Notes: a model not told the origin generated them from the letters alone. Positions 27,837-37,696 are shown, counted from the stretch's first letter. The stretch is DNA of 64,000 nucleotides from Collimonas sp. OK412 (GCF_900112135.1 NZ_FOLC01000009.1:115727-179726); one strand, 5' to 3'. A program made the numbers and translations.

Positions 27837-29240
27837 ATGTCTCTCAAAGATAAAATCATCAACTTGCGGTCCAGGATCAAGCCGTTTTTCAAGCAGATAC
27901 CCGCGTTGTTTACTGATTCCTCGCGTAAAACCCGTATCGTCTCCGCTTCCGCCGTGGTGCTGACCCTGATTGCGTTTGGCGCAGCCGGTGTTGCTCCGCT
28001 GCCAACGGATCCCGACGAAGTCTCGGTGCGGGCGATTTCCGCCGAACTGGAATTGCCTAGCCTCAGCGAGCAGATCGCAAAACTTGAAGCTCAGCAACAA
28101 CTTTATGTTGCCGAAGACAAAATGCGCGCCAGCGACACCTTGGCGGCTTTGCTGACGCGGCTCGGCGTGGACGACGACGAGGCCAGCAATTTCATCAAGT
28201 CGGACAGCCGCGCACGCGCCATGCTGCGCCTCAAGGCCGGCACCTCGGTGCAGGCGCAGACCAGCAACGACGGCGTGCTGCAGATGCTGCGCGCAACCCT
28301 CGTCGACGGCCGCGACGATAATACCCCCACCAACCTGCTGATCCAGCGCGACGGCGATAAATTCACCGTGACGGAAGAAACCGCCGCGCTTGAGCGGCGC
28401 GTCGAAATGCATACCGGCGTGATCCGCTCCTCGCTGTTCGCCGCCACCGACGCCGCCGATATCCCAGACAGCGTAGCTTCGCAAATCGTCGCCATGTTCG
28501 GCACCAACATCAATTTCGCTTCCGACCTGAAGCGCGGCGACCACTTCAATGTCGCCTATGAAACATTCTGGCAAAACGGCCAGTTCCTGCGCGCCGGCCG
28601 CATCCTTGCCGGCGAATTCGTGAATGGCGGCAAGCCGTTCCAGGCAGTGTGGTTTGACGAGCCCGGCAGCGGCCAGGGCGGCTACTACGGTTTCGACGGC
28701 AAGTCGCTGAAAAAGGCTTTCCTGAAATCGCCGCTGACCTTTACCCGCATTTCTTCCGGCTTCTCGATGCGCGTGCATCCGATCCTGGGCAAATGGAAAA
28801 AGCACACCGGGGTCGACTTCGCCGCCGCCGCGGGTACGCCTATCCATGCCACTGCTGACGGCGTGATCGACTTTGCCGGCGTTGAAAGCGGCTACGGCAA
28901 TGTGGTCATCATCAAGCACGATAGCAAATACTCAACGGTGTATGCGCACATGAGCCGCTTTGCGCCAACCTCGCGCAAAGGCGGCAAGGTCAGCCAGGGC
29001 GACGTCATCGGCTATGTCGGCATGACCGGCTGGGCTACCGGCCCGCACCTGCACTACGAGTTCCGCGTTGCCAACGAGCCGCGCGACCCGATGTCGGTGG
29101 TGGTGCCTACCGCCAGCCCGCTGGCCGGCGCCGAGCTCGAGCGCTTCAAGACGGTCGCGGCCGATATCACCCATCGTTTTACCCTGTTGAGCGGCAGCGA
29201 AGCAGCGCCCTTGCCGGCCGCCAAACTGGCATCGAAATAA
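27837..29240 (+). CDS. M23 family metallopeptidase (LytM/OapA-type murein endopeptidase)
   Basis: The 467-residue protein has one N-terminal membrane anchor at about residues 33-53 (IVSASAVVLTLIAFGAAGV), a long periplasmic region with heptad-like and OapA/LysM-like character (AEDKMRASDTLAALLTRLGV), and a C-terminal LytM domain. The zinc site is complete: HTGVDFAAAAGTP (HxxxD) and GPHLHYEFRV (HLH). Such enzymes cut peptide cross-links in the wall. The next gene, anmK, recycles anhydroMurNAc, so the pair links wall turnover and recovery. It is divergent from tyrS, an arrangement frequent in Burkholderiales. Confidence 0.95.
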   Translation: MSLKDKIINLRSRIKPFFKQIPALFTDSSRKTRIVSASAVVLTLIAFGAAGVAPLPTDPDEVSVRAISAELELPSLSEQIAKLEAQQQLYVAEDKMRASDTLAALLTRLGVDDDEASNFIKSDSRARAMLRLKAGTSVQAQTSNDGVLQMLRATLVDGRDDNTPTNLLIQRDGDKFTVTEETAALERRVEMHTGVIRSSLFAATDAADIPDSVASQIVAMFGTNINFASDLKRGDHFNVAYETFWQNGQFLRAGRILAGEFVNGGKPFQAVWFDEPGSGQGGYYGFDGKSLKKAFLKSPLTFTRISSGFSMRVHPILGKWKKHTGVDFAAAAGTPIHATADGVIDFAGVESGYGNVVIIKHDSKYSTVYAHMSRFAPTSRKGGKVSQGDVIGYVGMTGWATGPHLHYEFRVANEPRDPMSVVVPTASPLAGAELERFKTVAADITHRFTLLSGSEAAPLPAAKLASK

Positions 29241-29335
29241 ATGCTCGGCGAGCCTTGGCCTTGCTGACTTTGGAATTAATTTAGAACCGTTGTCGAGTCG
29301 CTAGTAAAATCAGCTGATCTCACAACGGTTTTATT

Positions 29336-30493
29336 ATGCCCCCTACAACTATCCATAGCAGCCTGTTCATCGGCCTGATGTCCGGCACTAGCCTGGACGG
29401 CGTCGATGGCGTCATCGCGGCATTTCCCAGCGCCCCGGCGCAGCATCCGGTGGCCACGCTGGCATCGGCCTACATGCCGTTTTCGGCCTCGCTGCGCGCC
29501 GAACTGATGGCGCTGCAAACCGCCGGCCAGAATGAAATCGAACGCGAAGCGCTGGTCGCCAATACCTTGAGTTCGCACTATGCGGCTTGCGTCGAGCGCT
29601 TGCTGGCGGATGCCGGTTTGCGGCCAGACCAGATCCGCGCCATCGGCGTCCATGGCCAGACCATCAGGCATCGGCCCGAATTGGGCTTCACGCGCCAGGC
29701 CAACAACCCGGCGCTGCTGGCCGAACTGACCGGGATCGACGTCATCGCCGATTTCCGCAGCCGCGACATCGCCGCCGGCGGCCAGGGCGCACCGCTGGTG
29801 CCGGCGTTCCACCAGGCTGTCTTCGCCGATCCGGCGCAAACCCGGGTGGTGGTGAATATCGGCGGCATCGCCAATATCAGCGTGCTGCATCACCATGCAA
29901 CGCCGGGCCAAAGCCGCGACGTCATCGGCTTCGATACTGGGCCAGGCAACGTCCTGATGGATTTATGGATCAAGCGCCATCACGGCAAGGATTACGATGA
30001 GAACGGTTTGTGGGCGGCCAGCGGGCAGCCGGCGCCGGCCTTGCTCGACGCCATGCGCAAGGAAGACTATTTTGCCGCCGCGCCGCCCAAAAGCACCGGG
30101 CGCGACCTGTTCCACGATGCCTGGCTGGCGCGCCACCTCGCCAGCTTGCCGCAGCTTGCCCCTGCTGACGTGCAGGCAACGCTGGCAGTGCTGACCGCCA
30201 CCACCATCGCCGATGCGATCGCACAGCATGCGCCGGCAGCGCAAACCGTGTATGTCTGCGGTGGCGGCGCCTACAACCCGTACCTGATGCAACAGCTGGC
30301 GCAAGCGCTGCAAAAGCGCCATCTGGCGGCAGCCGTGCAATCCACCGAGGCGCTCGGCATTGCTCCCAACCATGTCGAAGCGGTTGCTTTCGCCTGGCTG
30401 GCGCTGCGTTTCGACCAGCGCCGGCCTGGCAACCTGCCGCTGGTGACCGGAGCGCGCGATTTACGGATCCTGGGGGCGCTGTATCCCGCCTGA
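29336..30493 (+). CDS. anmK: Anhydro-N-acetylmuramic acid kinase
   Basis: AnmK phosphorylates and opens 1,6-anhydroMurNAc released by wall turnover to give MurNAc-6-phosphate. The 385-residue protein opens with [17 protein letters not shown], the family's nucleotide loop, has [54 protein letters not shown] and the C-terminal [12 protein letters not shown]. It lies 95 bp after the M23 peptidase gene on the same strand and ends at a bidirectional terminator shared with erpA. Confidence 0.97.
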   Translation: MPPTTIHSSLFIGLMSGTSLDGVDGVIAAFPSAPAQHPVATLASAYMPFSASLRAELMALQTAGQNEIEREALVANTLSSHYAACVERLLADAGLRPDQIRAIGVHGQTIRHRPELGFTRQANNPALLAELTGIDVIADFRSRDIAAGGQGAPLVPAFHQAVFADPAQTRVVVNIGGIANISVLHHHATPGQSRDVIGFDTGPGNVLMDLWIKRHHGKDYDENGLWAASGQPAPALLDAMRKEDYFAAAPPKSTGRDLFHDAWLARHLASLPQLAPADVQATLAVLTATTIADAIAQHAPAAQTVYVCGGGAYNPYLMQQLAQALQKRHLAAAVQSTEALGIAPNHVEAVAFAWLALRFDQRRPGNLPLVTGARDLRILGALYPA

Positions 30494-30535
30494 CGGGATC
30501 CCGCCGGGAGCGCAATCAACCATCAGCGCCATGCA

Positions 30536-30579
30536 ATAAAAAAAGGACGCTCGAGGATTTCTCCTCGGCGTCCTTTTTC
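30536..30579. terminator. Bidirectional terminator between anmK and erpA
   Basis: A stem of AAAAAGGACGC with GCGTCCTTTTT (30540-30550 with 30568-30578) continues inward as CGAGGA/TCCTCG around a four-base loop. A-runs and T-runs on both sides let it serve the convergent anmK and erpA genes. Confidence 0.88.
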
Positions 30580-30615
30580 TCAAGAGCCGCGTATCGGGAC
30601 TGCGTGATTATTTAA

Positions 30616-30978
30616 TCAGGCTGAGAAAGAAGAACCGCAGCCGCAGGTAGTCGTCGCATTCGGATTCTTGATCACGAATTGCGCGCCTTCCAGGTCGTCC
30701 TTGTAGTCGATTTCAGCGCCGACCAGGTATTGATAGCTCATCGAATCGATCAACAGCTGCACACCGTTCTTACTCATGGTGGTGTCGTCTTCGTTGACGA
30801 TTTCATCGAAGGTGAATCCATACTGGAAACCGGAGCAACCGCCACCCTGCACGAAAACGCGCAATTTGAGGTCTGGATTGCCTTCTTCTTCGATCAGTTG
30901 CGCAACCTTGGCGGCGGCGCTATCGGTAAACACGATCGGAGATGCGACTACATCTTGAATTTCAGCGACAGCATTCAT
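30616..30978 (-). CDS. erpA: Iron-sulfur cluster insertion protein ErpA
   Basis: ErpA is an A-type carrier that passes Fe-S clusters to target enzymes. The 120-residue protein has the three conserved cysteines in [13 protein letters not shown] and the C-terminal [11 protein letters not shown], and starts with [18 protein letters not shown] after a short leader. Length and motifs match ErpA rather than IscA. It is convergent with anmK and followed by the bactofilin gene on the same strand. Confidence 0.95.
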   Translation of the reverse strand: MNAVAEIQDVVASPIVFTDSAAAKVAQLIEEEGNPDLKLRVFVQGGGCSGFQYGFTFDEIVNEDDTTMSKNGVQLLIDSMSYQYLVGAEIDYKDDLEGAQFVIKNPNATTTCGCGSSFSA

Positions 30979-31052
30979 TTTTGGCTCCTGCGGGGGACAT
31001 ACAATACTGCATTATAGGCGCTTGCCCGGATTCATGCAGGCAATGCCCAAAT

Positions 31053-31448
31053 CTAAGCAGATTGCGACATGGCAAGCTTCAGCACCGGCTCGGCCACATT
31101 CTGTTCATGGGTCAGTTTGCCGCTTACCAGCGCGCCGCTATGCATTTCCAGCGCCTTGTAATTGACATCACCGGTTATGCGGGCTTTCGGCTGCAATTCA
31201 AGCAGTTCGGCGGAGTAGACATTGCCGCAGATCTCGCCGTTGACCACCAGATGGGCGACCCGCACGTCGCCTTCCACCTTGGCGCTCTCGGAAATCACCA
31301 GGACGCTGGTTTCGCCAGCCTCGGCGACCACATTGCCCTTCACATTGCCGTCGATGCGCAGACCGCCCTTGAAACGGACATCGCCCTCGATGCTGGTCGA
31401 CGAGCCAATCAAGCTATCGATAGTGCTCTTTGCTTTACGGTTGAACAT
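31053..31448 (-). CDS. Bactofilin (polymer-forming cytoskeletal protein)
   Basis: The 131-residue protein has a short N-terminal tail followed by a DUF583/bactofilin right-handed beta-helix made of repeating hydrophobic-glycine turns (SLIGSSTSIEGDVRFKGGLRIDGNVKGNV through LELQPKARITGDVNYKALEMHSGALVSGKL). Bactofilins form non-polar filaments on the inner membrane and can localise wall enzymes. It lies 12 bp from the coiled-coil membrane protein upstream, so the two probably form one unit; a working partnership is inference. Confidence 0.93.
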   Translation of the reverse strand: MFNRKAKSTIDSLIGSSTSIEGDVRFKGGLRIDGNVKGNVVAEAGETSVLVISESAKVEGDVRVAHLVVNGEICGNVYSAELLELQPKARITGDVNYKALEMHSGALVSGKLTHEQNVAEPVLKLAMSQSA

Positions 31449-31460
31449 GATGTTTCCTTT

Positions 31461-32195
31461 TTACAAATTAGAGGTTTGCTGCGCCCGCATCTGGCCCTTT
31501 TCCATGACCTTCGCCTGAATCGCCTTGACCACGGCGCCTTCCGGCAAAGTCAGTTCAGCCTCGACGCGCTGGTAGTACTTGAAATCCAGCTGCGAGGCGG
31601 TCTTTTCTGCCGCCGTGGCGTTGGCGCCGGGGAAAATCAGCACCGTGCTTTTGCCTGCCACTGTCGCGGTCACCAATAGTTGCACATTTCCAACAAAATT
31701 GGCACCCTTCCCGCCCTGCATGATCAACATCCGGTAACGCAATTGCGTCGGCGTCAACAGCTCTGCGGTCAGGCGTTGGATCGTGATGCCCTGGCTGCCG
31801 GTTGCATTCGGCAACAGGCCCTCGAAAAACGCCAGGTCTTCTTTCAGCTTCGCATTCTGGGTTTCCAGCACCTTGATCTGCTGGCCCAGCTGCTCTTGCG
31901 CCGCTTTCTCGATATTGAGCCGGCTTTCGGCCGCATTGACGGTGCTCGAGAAACGGTCACGCTCCGCCGTCAAGGCGTTCACTTTTTCATTCAGGTCCGC
32001 CAGCTGCTGTTTGCTGACCATCGGACTATGGCCGGTAAAATCGCGCCCGAGGTCATATATCCACATCGCAACCGCGCCGCCGAAGCCGAGCACCAGCACC
32101 AGGAAAAGCGCTTTCAGCGGCCACGGGTAATGGCTCTTCACCGTCATTTTCGGCGCCGAAATCGACATGCGCCGAACCCACAATTTATACTTCAT
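31461..32195 (-). CDS. Conserved membrane-anchored coiled-coil protein (DUF6776-like)
   Basis: I do not know a defined function for this 244-residue protein. After a short basic N-terminus there is one membrane helix at about residues 27-48 (LKALFLVLVLGFGGAVAMWIY), then a heptad-rich coiled coil (residues 60-120, LNEKVNALTAERDRF and EQLGQQIKVLETQNAKL), then a beta-rich C-terminal domain (LRYRMLIMQGGKGANFVGNVQL). The layout suggests a bitopic protein with a periplasmic domain. It resembles a family found beside bactofilin genes in beta-proteobacteria, and the 12-bp spacing supports co-transcription. An internal ATG at residue 10 is an alternative start. Confidence 0.8.
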   Translation of the reverse strand: MKYKLWVRRMSISAPKMTVKSHYPWPLKALFLVLVLGFGGAVAMWIYDLGRDFTGHSPMVSKQQLADLNEKVNALTAERDRFSSTVNAAESRLNIEKAAQEQLGQQIKVLETQNAKLKEDLAFFEGLLPNATGSQGITIQRLTAELLTPTQLRYRMLIMQGGKGANFVGNVQLLVTATVAGKSTVLIFPGANATAAEKTASQLDFKYYQRVEAELTLPEGAVVKAIQAKVMEKGQMRAQQTSNL

Positions 32196-32243
32196 CGCTG
32201 CCGGCCCGGTCGTTCAGGGACGGATACAAACGAAACACTGCGA

Positions 32244-33281
32244 TCATGGCATGACCGGCACATGCAGCAGCCCGGTGGTCTCTTCAAGGCCGAACATCAG
32301 GTTCATGCATTGCACGGCCTGGCCGGCCGAGCCCTTGACCAGGTTGTCCTGCACGACCAGCACGACCACGGTGTCGCCGTTGTCCGGGCGGTGCAAGGCG
32401 ATCCGCAACATGTTCGACGCACGGGTGGAGCGGGTCTCGGGATGCGAGCCGAACGGCATCACATCGACAAACGGCTCATCCTTGTACGCATCTTCAAACA
32501 GCGCCTGCAGGGCCGCATTGTCGATATCCTTGATCAGGCGCGCGTAGATGGTGGAATGCATGCCGCGAATCATCGGCACCAGGTGCGGTGTAAACAACAG
32601 GCCGACTTTCTGATCGGTCAGCTTGCCGAGCTGCTCCAGCGTTTCCGGTGAATGCCGGTGGCCGGATACGCCGTAAGCCTTGAAATTGTCGCTGGCTTCC
32701 GAGAACAGCAAGCCGATTTCAGCCTTGCGGCCGGCGCCGGATACACCCGACTTGCAATCGGCGATCAGGTGCGAAGCATCCACCATGCCAGCCTTCAGCA
32801 ACGGCGCCAGGCCGAGCTGCATGGTGGTCGGATAACAGCCGGGATTGCCGATGATGCGCGCTTCCTTGATGGCGGCGCGGTTCAGTTCCGGCAAGCCGTA
32901 CACGGCTTCCTTCAGCAGCTCGGGACAGCTGTGCGGCATCTTGTACCATTTTTCGAACACCGCGGTGTCCTGCAGGCGGAAATCGGCGGCCAGGTCGATC
33001 ACCTTGACGCCGGCGGCCAGCAGTTCAGGCGTCTGCGCCATGGCGACGCCGTGCGGGGTGGCGAAAAACACCACGTCGCACTCGGTCAGCTTGGCTTTTT
33101 CCGGCGCAGAAAACGCCAGCGCGACGCGGCCGCGCAAGGACGGATACATGTCGGCGATCGGCATGCCGTCTTCCTTGCGCGAAGTCACCGCCTGCAATTG
33201 CGCATGCGGATGGCTTGCCAGCAAACGCAGCAGCTCCACTCCGGTGTAACCCGTACCACCCACAATCCCGACTTTGATCAT
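32244..33281 (-). CDS. argC: N-acetyl-gamma-glutamyl-phosphate reductase ArgC
   Basis: ArgC makes N-acetylglutamate semialdehyde, the third step of arginine synthesis, with NADPH. It starts [21 protein letters not shown] (NADP loop), has [11 protein letters not shown] and the catalytic [18 protein letters not shown] with the active-site cysteine, plus [12 protein letters not shown] choose the ATG at 33281 (345 residues), which has GGAAAAG just upstream; the frame is open for 35 more residues that do not look coding. It is downstream of rpsI-rplM, separated by that operon's terminator. Confidence 0.97.
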   Translation of the reverse strand: MIKVGIVGGTGYTGVELLRLLASHPHAQLQAVTSRKEDGMPIADMYPSLRGRVALAFSAPEKAKLTECDVVFFATPHGVAMAQTPELLAAGVKVIDLAADFRLQDTAVFEKWYKMPHSCPELLKEAVYGLPELNRAAIKEARIIGNPGCYPTTMQLGLAPLLKAGMVDASHLIADCKSGVSGAGRKAEIGLLFSEASDNFKAYGVSGHRHSPETLEQLGKLTDQKVGLLFTPHLVPMIRGMHSTIYARLIKDIDNAALQALFEDAYKDEPFVDVMPFGSHPETRSTRASNMLRIALHRPDNGDTVVVLVVQDNLVKGSAGQAVQCMNLMFGLEETTGLLHVPVMP

Positions 33282-33526
33282 TTCTTTTCCTTGCATGGAG
33301 CTGTACATCTTTCCAATCCGGTTTTTCAAACCCGATATGGAAACCGTACGATGTTGGACCCGGTGCCTTGGGTAAATTGCCGCCAAGAGCTGGCTATTTT
33401 ATCAGCCAATGAATCGTTGAGGAGGCTTAACATTGAAATCGGAAATTCCTTGCAGGCACAGGCGCTGCAGTGCTTTTCCCAATGTTACCTTTTGATAAAG
33501 AGCGCAACAAACGACCCGGCAAATGA

Positions 33527-33560
33527 CAAAAAGCCGCCAGGCGCAAACCTGGCGGCTTTT
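33527..33560 (-). terminator. Terminator of the rplM-rpsI operon
   Basis: On the minus strand AAAAGCCGCCAGG pairs with CCTGGCGGCTTTTT across a six-base loop, followed by TTTTTGTC. It begins about 20 bp past the rpsI stop. The rest of the 33282-33580 gap holds only the argC upstream region, with no further gene seen. Confidence 0.9.
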
Positions 33561-33580
33561 CGATATTCTGAAAGCGTAGA

Positions 33581-33973
33581 TTAGCGCTTGGAGAATTGTT
33601 TTGCGCGGCGTGCCTTGCGCAGACCGACCTTCTTACGCTCAACTTCACGTGCATCACGTGTAACGAAGCCGGCTTTGGACAGCTCCGATTTCAAAGTTGC
33701 ATCGTAGTCGATCAGTGCACGAGTGATGCCGTGGCGAACTGCGCCAGCCTGGCCGGATTCACCGCCGCCGCTGACATTGACCTTGATGTCGAAAGTTTCG
33801 ACATGGTTGGTCAGTTCCAGTGGCTGGCGAATCACCATCAGGCCGGTTTCGCGCGAAAAGTATTCATTCGCTGGCTTGCCGTTGACGACGATCTGGCCGG
33901 AGCCGGACTTGATGAAGACGCGAGCCACTGCACTCTTGCGACGGCCGGTTCCGTAATTGTAGTTACCGATCAT
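33581..33973 (-). CDS. rpsI: 30S ribosomal protein S9
   Basis: S9 binds 16S rRNA in the 30S head, with its C-terminal tail reaching toward P-site tRNA. The 130-residue protein starts near [16 protein letters not shown] and ends in the basic tail [17 protein letters not shown], both typical, and contains [20 protein letters not shown]. It follows rplM by nine bases, the universal order of this operon. Confidence 0.99.
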   Translation of the reverse strand: MIGNYNYGTGRRKSAVARVFIKSGSGQIVVNGKPANEYFSRETGLMVIRQPLELTNHVETFDIKVNVSGGGESGQAGAVRHGITRALIDYDATLKSELSKAGFVTRDAREVERKKVGLRKARRAKQFSKR

Positions 33974-33982
33974 GTCTATTCC

Positions 33983-34411
33983 TTAGAGTTCAAGTGCTTT
34001 AGGTTGCTGCGCAGTGTGCGGATGGGTGCCATCTGCGTACACTTTGAGCTTCTTGATCATGGCGTAGCCAAGCGGACCCTTAGGCAGCATGCCCTTGACC
34101 GCTTTTTCCAGCGCACGACCTGGAAAACGCTGTTGCATTTTCTGGAAATTTGTTTCGTAGATGCCGCCTGGGTAACCGGAGTGACGGAAGTACGTCTTGT
34201 CGGTTGCCTTGGCGCCAGTGACGCGCAGTTTGCCTGCATTGATGACGACGATGAAATCGCCGGTATCAACGTGTGGAGTAAATTCCGGTTTGTGTTTGCC
34301 GCGCAGTCGGAGTGCCACTTCGCTGGCAACACGTCCGAGGACTTTGTCCGTCGCGTCAATCACGAACCAATCACGCTGGACTTCATGGCCCTTAGCGGAA
34401 AAAGTTTTCAT
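33983..34411 (-). CDS. rplM: 50S ribosomal protein L13
   Basis: L13 is an early-assembling 50S protein. The 142-residue sequence has [20 protein letters not shown], the [22 protein letters not shown] stretch, [15 protein letters not shown], and [13 protein letters not shown]-like [19 protein letters not shown], all characteristic. A strong sigma-70 promoter lies about 135 bases upstream, implying a long untranslated leader. Confidence 0.99.
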   Translation of the reverse strand: MKTFSAKGHEVQRDWFVIDATDKVLGRVASEVALRLRGKHKPEFTPHVDTGDFIVVINAGKLRVTGAKATDKTYFRHSGYPGGIYETNFQKMQQRFPGRALEKAVKGMLPKGPLGYAMIKKLKVYADGTHPHTAQQPKALEL

Positions 34412-34551
34412 GTTGACTTCCTAACTAGTTTAATTCGCTCAAATGGTGGTTCCGCCGCTATCGAAAACCGGCTTTTAGACCGGGGCTTCGTCCTGCGTCA
34501 GCGACAGACTCTTCCTTGTTATCTTTTCCTGAGCAAACGGAAAAGCCGTAA

Positions 34552-34581
34552 ATTATAGCCTTTTCAAGGACTTGGCGTCAA
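34552..34581 (-). promoter_or_regulatory. Sigma-70 promoter of rplM-rpsI
   Basis: On the minus strand TTGACG (34576-34581) and a perfect TATAAT (34552-34557) are separated by 18 bp. The predicted start of transcription is near 34545, leaving a leader of about 134 bases before the rplM ATG. Confidence 0.8.
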
Positions 34582-34657
34582 ATTGATTGAAAAAAATCGC
34601 CGTTTGCGCTATGCGATGTTGTAAATAAGCTTGCCGATGCGCCGGCTGCCGCTGTTG

Positions 34658-34735
34658 CGGATAAAAGAAAACCCGAACTGCGCACTTGGGCATCGGGTTT
34701 AAATCCACTCCTGTGGAGGGTGGAGGAGACATGGC
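34658..34735 (-). ncRNA. Candidate small RNA with anti-Shine-Dalgarno motif and terminator
   Basis: On the minus strand CTCCTCCACCC is followed by a small hairpin (TCCAC, loop AGGA, GTGGA) and then an intrinsic terminator: AAACCCGA pairs with TCGGGTTT (34693-34700 with 34669-34676), followed by TTTTCTTTTAT. No open frame explains these features. The 5' end is not defined, and no convincing promoter was seen in 34741-34927, a stretch otherwise without a gene. Opposite orientation is possible: on the plus strand GGAGGAG precedes an ATG that opens only a 12-codon frame. Confidence 0.4.
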
Positions 34736-34927
34736 GTCAATTGCCGGAAATCAATTCCGCAACCGTTAGATTGATCTTAGCAAACGGAATGGTGCATCGC
34801 AAGGTAAAGAATCGCGGGTTCGTCCAAAACATGGCCTCGTTTTCTTTTTGCCAACCCGCTCCCGTCCAGGCTACATCCGTCAAGAGCAGTTAGAATATTG
34901 CGACACAACCACTTCCCACGAGATCAT

Positions 34928-35374
34928 ATGGAATGCACAGTTCGCTGGACCGGTTCGTCCGGCATGACATTTTTGGCAGAAACCGGCTCCGGCCATGTAT
35001 TGGCGATGGACGGCGCCCCTGACGGCGGCGGCCGCAACCTGGCGCCGCGCCCGATGGAAGTGGTGCTGGCAGGCACCGGCGGCTGCACCGCTTACGACGT
35101 TGTGCTGATCCTGCGCAAAAGCCGCCAGGATATCCGCGGCTGCGACGTCACGCTGAAATCGGAACGGGCGGAAACGGAACCCAAGGTATTCACCAAGATC
35201 CACTTCCATTTCACCGTACGCGGCCGCAACCTGAAGCCCAACCTGGTCGAGCGCGCAATCAAGCTGTCGCACGAAAAATACTGCTCAGCCTCGATCATGC
35301 TGGAAAAAACCGCCGCGATCACCCATTCCTTCGAGATCGTTGACGACCTGGCCGAAGCGGCCGCCGAAGCCTAG
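34928..35374 (+). CDS. OsmC family protein
   Basis: The 148-residue protein has the OsmC fold signature: GGRNLAPRPMEVVLAGTGGCTAYDVVLILRK with the first conserved cysteine, and HEKYCSASIMLEKTAAITH with the second. OsmC-type proteins are thiol peroxidases active on organic hydroperoxides, though this YhfA-like branch has not been clearly assigned a substrate. The ATG at 34928 is preferred to an upstream TTG at 34898. It is convergent with coq7. Confidence 0.92.
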   Translation: MECTVRWTGSSGMTFLAETGSGHVLAMDGAPDGGGRNLAPRPMEVVLAGTGGCTAYDVVLILRKSRQDIRGCDVTLKSERAETEPKVFTKIHFHFTVRGRNLKPNLVERAIKLSHEKYCSASIMLEKTAAITHSFEIVDDLAEAAAEA

Positions 35375-35376
35375 TT

Positions 35377-36003
35377 TCAAATGTGGTAAGCGACCGTTGT
35401 CATCACTTTCGACATCGCCTGCATCACCTTTTGCACCGGGCGCGGCATTTCAGCTGCACCCAGCGACCGCGCCACCTCGCCATGGGCGATTTCATCGTCG
35501 CGCATCTGTTCGACAATGGCGCGCGACTTGGCGTCCTGCAGCGGCAGCTGTTCCAGGTGGCTGCTGAGATGCGCCTCAACCTGGCGCTCGGTTTCCGACA
35601 CAAAACCCAGGCTCCGGGCATCGCCCAGGCGCGCCGCCAGCGTTCCTAGCGCATAGGATCCGGCATACCACAGCGGATTGAGCAAACTGACGTGCGAACC
35701 CAGCTCGCGCAGGCGTTCCGCAGTCCAGGCCAGGTGGTCTTCCTCTTCCCTGCCCGCCGCGGCAAATTGCTGCTTGATCGGATCGCCTTGGGCGAAGCGG
35801 CCCTGGGCGTCGTACAGCGCCTGCGCGCAGACTTCGCCGACGTGATTGACCCGCATCAGGCCGGCGCTGTGGCGCTGCTCTGCCGCATCCAGCACACCGT
35901 CGGCCGCCTGCAGCGCCGGATTCGGGCGCGAAGCCGACGCTTGTCCGGTGATCACCCGCAAGGCGTTGTCGAAATCGGCGATGGCTCTGTCCAGGAATAG
36001 CAT
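35377..36003 (-). CDS. coq7: Ubiquinone biosynthesis hydroxylase Coq7
   Basis: Coq7 is a di-iron membrane-associated enzyme that hydroxylates demethoxyubiquinol, replacing the flavin enzyme UbiF in many proteobacteria. Ligands are visible in [18 protein letters not shown] (ExxH type), [14 protein letters not shown] and [12 protein letters not shown] with the final EIAHGEVA. I choose the ATG at 36003 (208 residues, [12 protein letters not shown]); the frame runs 34 residues further upstream without family resemblance. It overlaps no neighbour and is convergent with the OsmC gene. Confidence 0.95.
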   Translation of the reverse strand: MLFLDRAIADFDNALRVITGQASASRPNPALQAADGVLDAAEQRHSAGLMRVNHVGEVCAQALYDAQGRFAQGDPIKQQFAAAGREEEDHLAWTAERLRELGSHVSLLNPLWYAGSYALGTLAARLGDARSLGFVSETERQVEAHLSSHLEQLPLQDAKSRAIVEQMRDDEIAHGEVARSLGAAEMPRPVQKVMQAMSKVMTTVAYHI

Positions 36004-36064
36004 GCGAAGAATCACTTTTAAAATTAGGTAGGTGGATTTTATCAGGCTGTCTTCATTTACCGCC

Positions 36065-36874
36065 TCATTTGCCCCGCTTTGGGCGGAACACCGCGGCGTC
36101 GGCATAAAAAGCCTGGTCCTGTCCCTGGCTCCAGCCCGGCACGCCGAGCACCGGCAGCGGCGTCAGGCGGCCGATCAGCGCGTCTTGCTGCGCCAGCTCG
36201 GCGGCAACGTGCCGGTCGATCCATTCGCGCCGCAGGTTATCGCTCAACCCGTAATAAGATTCCGGCACGCGCAGCACCAGGGTATGCGCGGTTATCGCCT
36301 TGTATGGCTGCACCAGTTTTTCCAGCAAGGCGTGGCCAAACAGCCAGACCTCGGCTGCGCCGCCAAACATGGCGCCTTGCTCGATAAACACCTGCTGCCA
36401 TTGGTGCTGGCGCAATGCGGCGCTCAGCGACTGCCCCGCGGCATTGTCCGGCACCAGCAGCAAGGCGGCATTTTCGTCAAAGATGGTGGCGGCATCGCGC
36501 GCCGCGCCGCGCGGCTTGCTGCTGCCGGAGACGGTCCCGGCCTTGGCCAGCTCGGCGGCCTGCAGCGCATTCAGGCGCGCCTTGACGGCCGGGAACGACA
36601 GCCAGATCAAGGCGTTCAGGAAATCGTGGAGATTGTCGCGGGTCGGCACTTTGCCGCTGCTGCCGATAAATGACTCGTAGGCGGTCGCCGCAGGCAGCTC
36701 GGCCTGTGCCACAAAGCTGACCGGCAAACCCTGGTAGTTGCGGATGTCGCGCTCTCGGGCGGCCGTATTCAATGCCTGCCGCCAGTCATCGGCGACGCTC
36801 AGGCGCTGGCCAAGCAGGCGAAACGGCTTGAGCCAGGGTTGTGACCAATCGACGAGGGCGGCAGGAGTAGGCAT
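36065..36874 (-). CDS. DUF3025 domain-containing protein
   Basis: This 269-residue protein matches the uncharacterised DUF3025 family of proteobacteria. Visible family features include [30 protein letters not shown] near residue 70-100 and [14 protein letters not shown]. No signal peptide, membrane segment or known catalytic motif is seen. It lies 32 bp downstream of cobA on the same strand and may be co-transcribed, though a role in nitrate use is not implied. The function is unknown. Confidence 0.88.
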   Translation of the reverse strand: MPTPAALVDWSQPWLKPFRLLGQRLSVADDWRQALNTAARERDIRNYQGLPVSFVAQAELPAATAYESFIGSSGKVPTRDNLHDFLNALIWLSFPAVKARLNALQAAELAKAGTVSGSSKPRGAARDAATIFDENAALLLVPDNAAGQSLSAALRQHQWQQVFIEQGAMFGGAAEVWLFGHALLEKLVQPYKAITAHTLVLRVPESYYGLSDNLRREWIDRHVAAELAQQDALIGRLTPLPVLGVPGWSQGQDQAFYADAAVFRPKRGK

Positions 36875-36906
36875 TTGCCGCGCATTTTACCTCGCGCGCA
36901 TGCGGG

Positions 36907-37680
36907 TCAGCCCACTGCCCGCTGCAAATTGTCCAGGCCGATATTGGCGACAGCATCGGCGCAACGCACCACTTCGCCGATAACGATAATGCTGGGGCTG
37001 CCGAGCCCGCTGTCATGCAAGGCTTGCGGCAACTGCGCGAGAGTGGTCAGCAGTTGCGCCTGCGTAGCCAAGGTCGCCGACTGGATCACCGCCACCGGCA
37101 TGGTTGCGGCCATGCCGGCCTGCAGCAGGCTGCGCTGCAACTGCGCGCAGCGGGCCACTCCCATGTACACCACCAGCGTCATGCCGGCCGCCACCAGCGC
37201 CGTCCAGTTCGGCTGGGCGCTCTCGCTCTTGCCATGGCCGGTCACGAAAATCACGCCCTGGCTATGGTCGCGATGCGTCGCCGCAATGCCGATGCTGGCC
37301 GCGGCCGCCATGCCGCTGGTAATGCCCGGCACCACTTCGACCGCCACCCCTTGCCGCTGCAAATGCGCGCGCTCTTCGCCGCCGCGGCCGAACAGATAGG
37401 GATCGCCGCCTTTCAGGCGCACCACGCAATGGCCTGCCTGCGCTTCCAGCACCATCAGGCGTTCGATGAATTCCTGCGAGGTCGACTGGCAACCGCCGCG
37501 CTTGCCGACATGGATCACCCGTGCGCTGTCTTGCGCATGCACCAGCACCTCGGGATTGACCAGGTCGTCCACCAGCAGCACATCGGCTTGCGCGATGGCT
37601 CTGGCAGCCTTCAGCGTCAGCAGGTCCGGATCACCTGGTCCGGCGCCGACCAGCATCACTTTACCTTGCGGTTTCATCAT
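36907..37680 (-). CDS. cobA: Uroporphyrinogen-III C-methyltransferase (SUMT)
   Basis: SUMT methylates uroporphyrinogen III twice with SAM to make precorrin-2, the precursor of siroheme, the cofactor of nitrite and sulfite reductases. The 257-residue protein shows VMLVGAGPGDPDLLTLKAARAI, VYMGVAR, VRLKGGDPYLFGRGGEE and VEVVPGITSGMAAAASIGI. I choose ATG 37680 with AGGAA just upstream. It is the single-domain form without the CysG oxidase/chelatase part. Its place after nrtD fits nitrate assimilation, where siroheme demand rises. Confidence 0.96.
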   Translation of the reverse strand: MMKPQGKVMLVGAGPGDPDLLTLKAARAIAQADVLLVDDLVNPEVLVHAQDSARVIHVGKRGGCQSTSQEFIERLMVLEAQAGHCVVRLKGGDPYLFGRGGEERAHLQRQGVAVEVVPGITSGMAAAASIGIAATHRDHSQGVIFVTGHGKSESAQPNWTALVAAGMTLVVYMGVARCAQLQRSLLQAGMAATMPVAVIQSATLATQAQLLTTLAQLPQALHDSGLGSPSIIVIGEVVRCADAVANIGLDNLQRAVG

Positions 37681-37696
37681 AGGTTCCTGGTTTCCC

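Noticed and set aside
34710-34776. 12-codon leader peptide after GGAGGAG on the plus strand
   Set aside because: It starts with a good ribosome binding site but the frame ends at once and no attenuated gene lies close downstream; the minus-strand small RNA reading explains more features.
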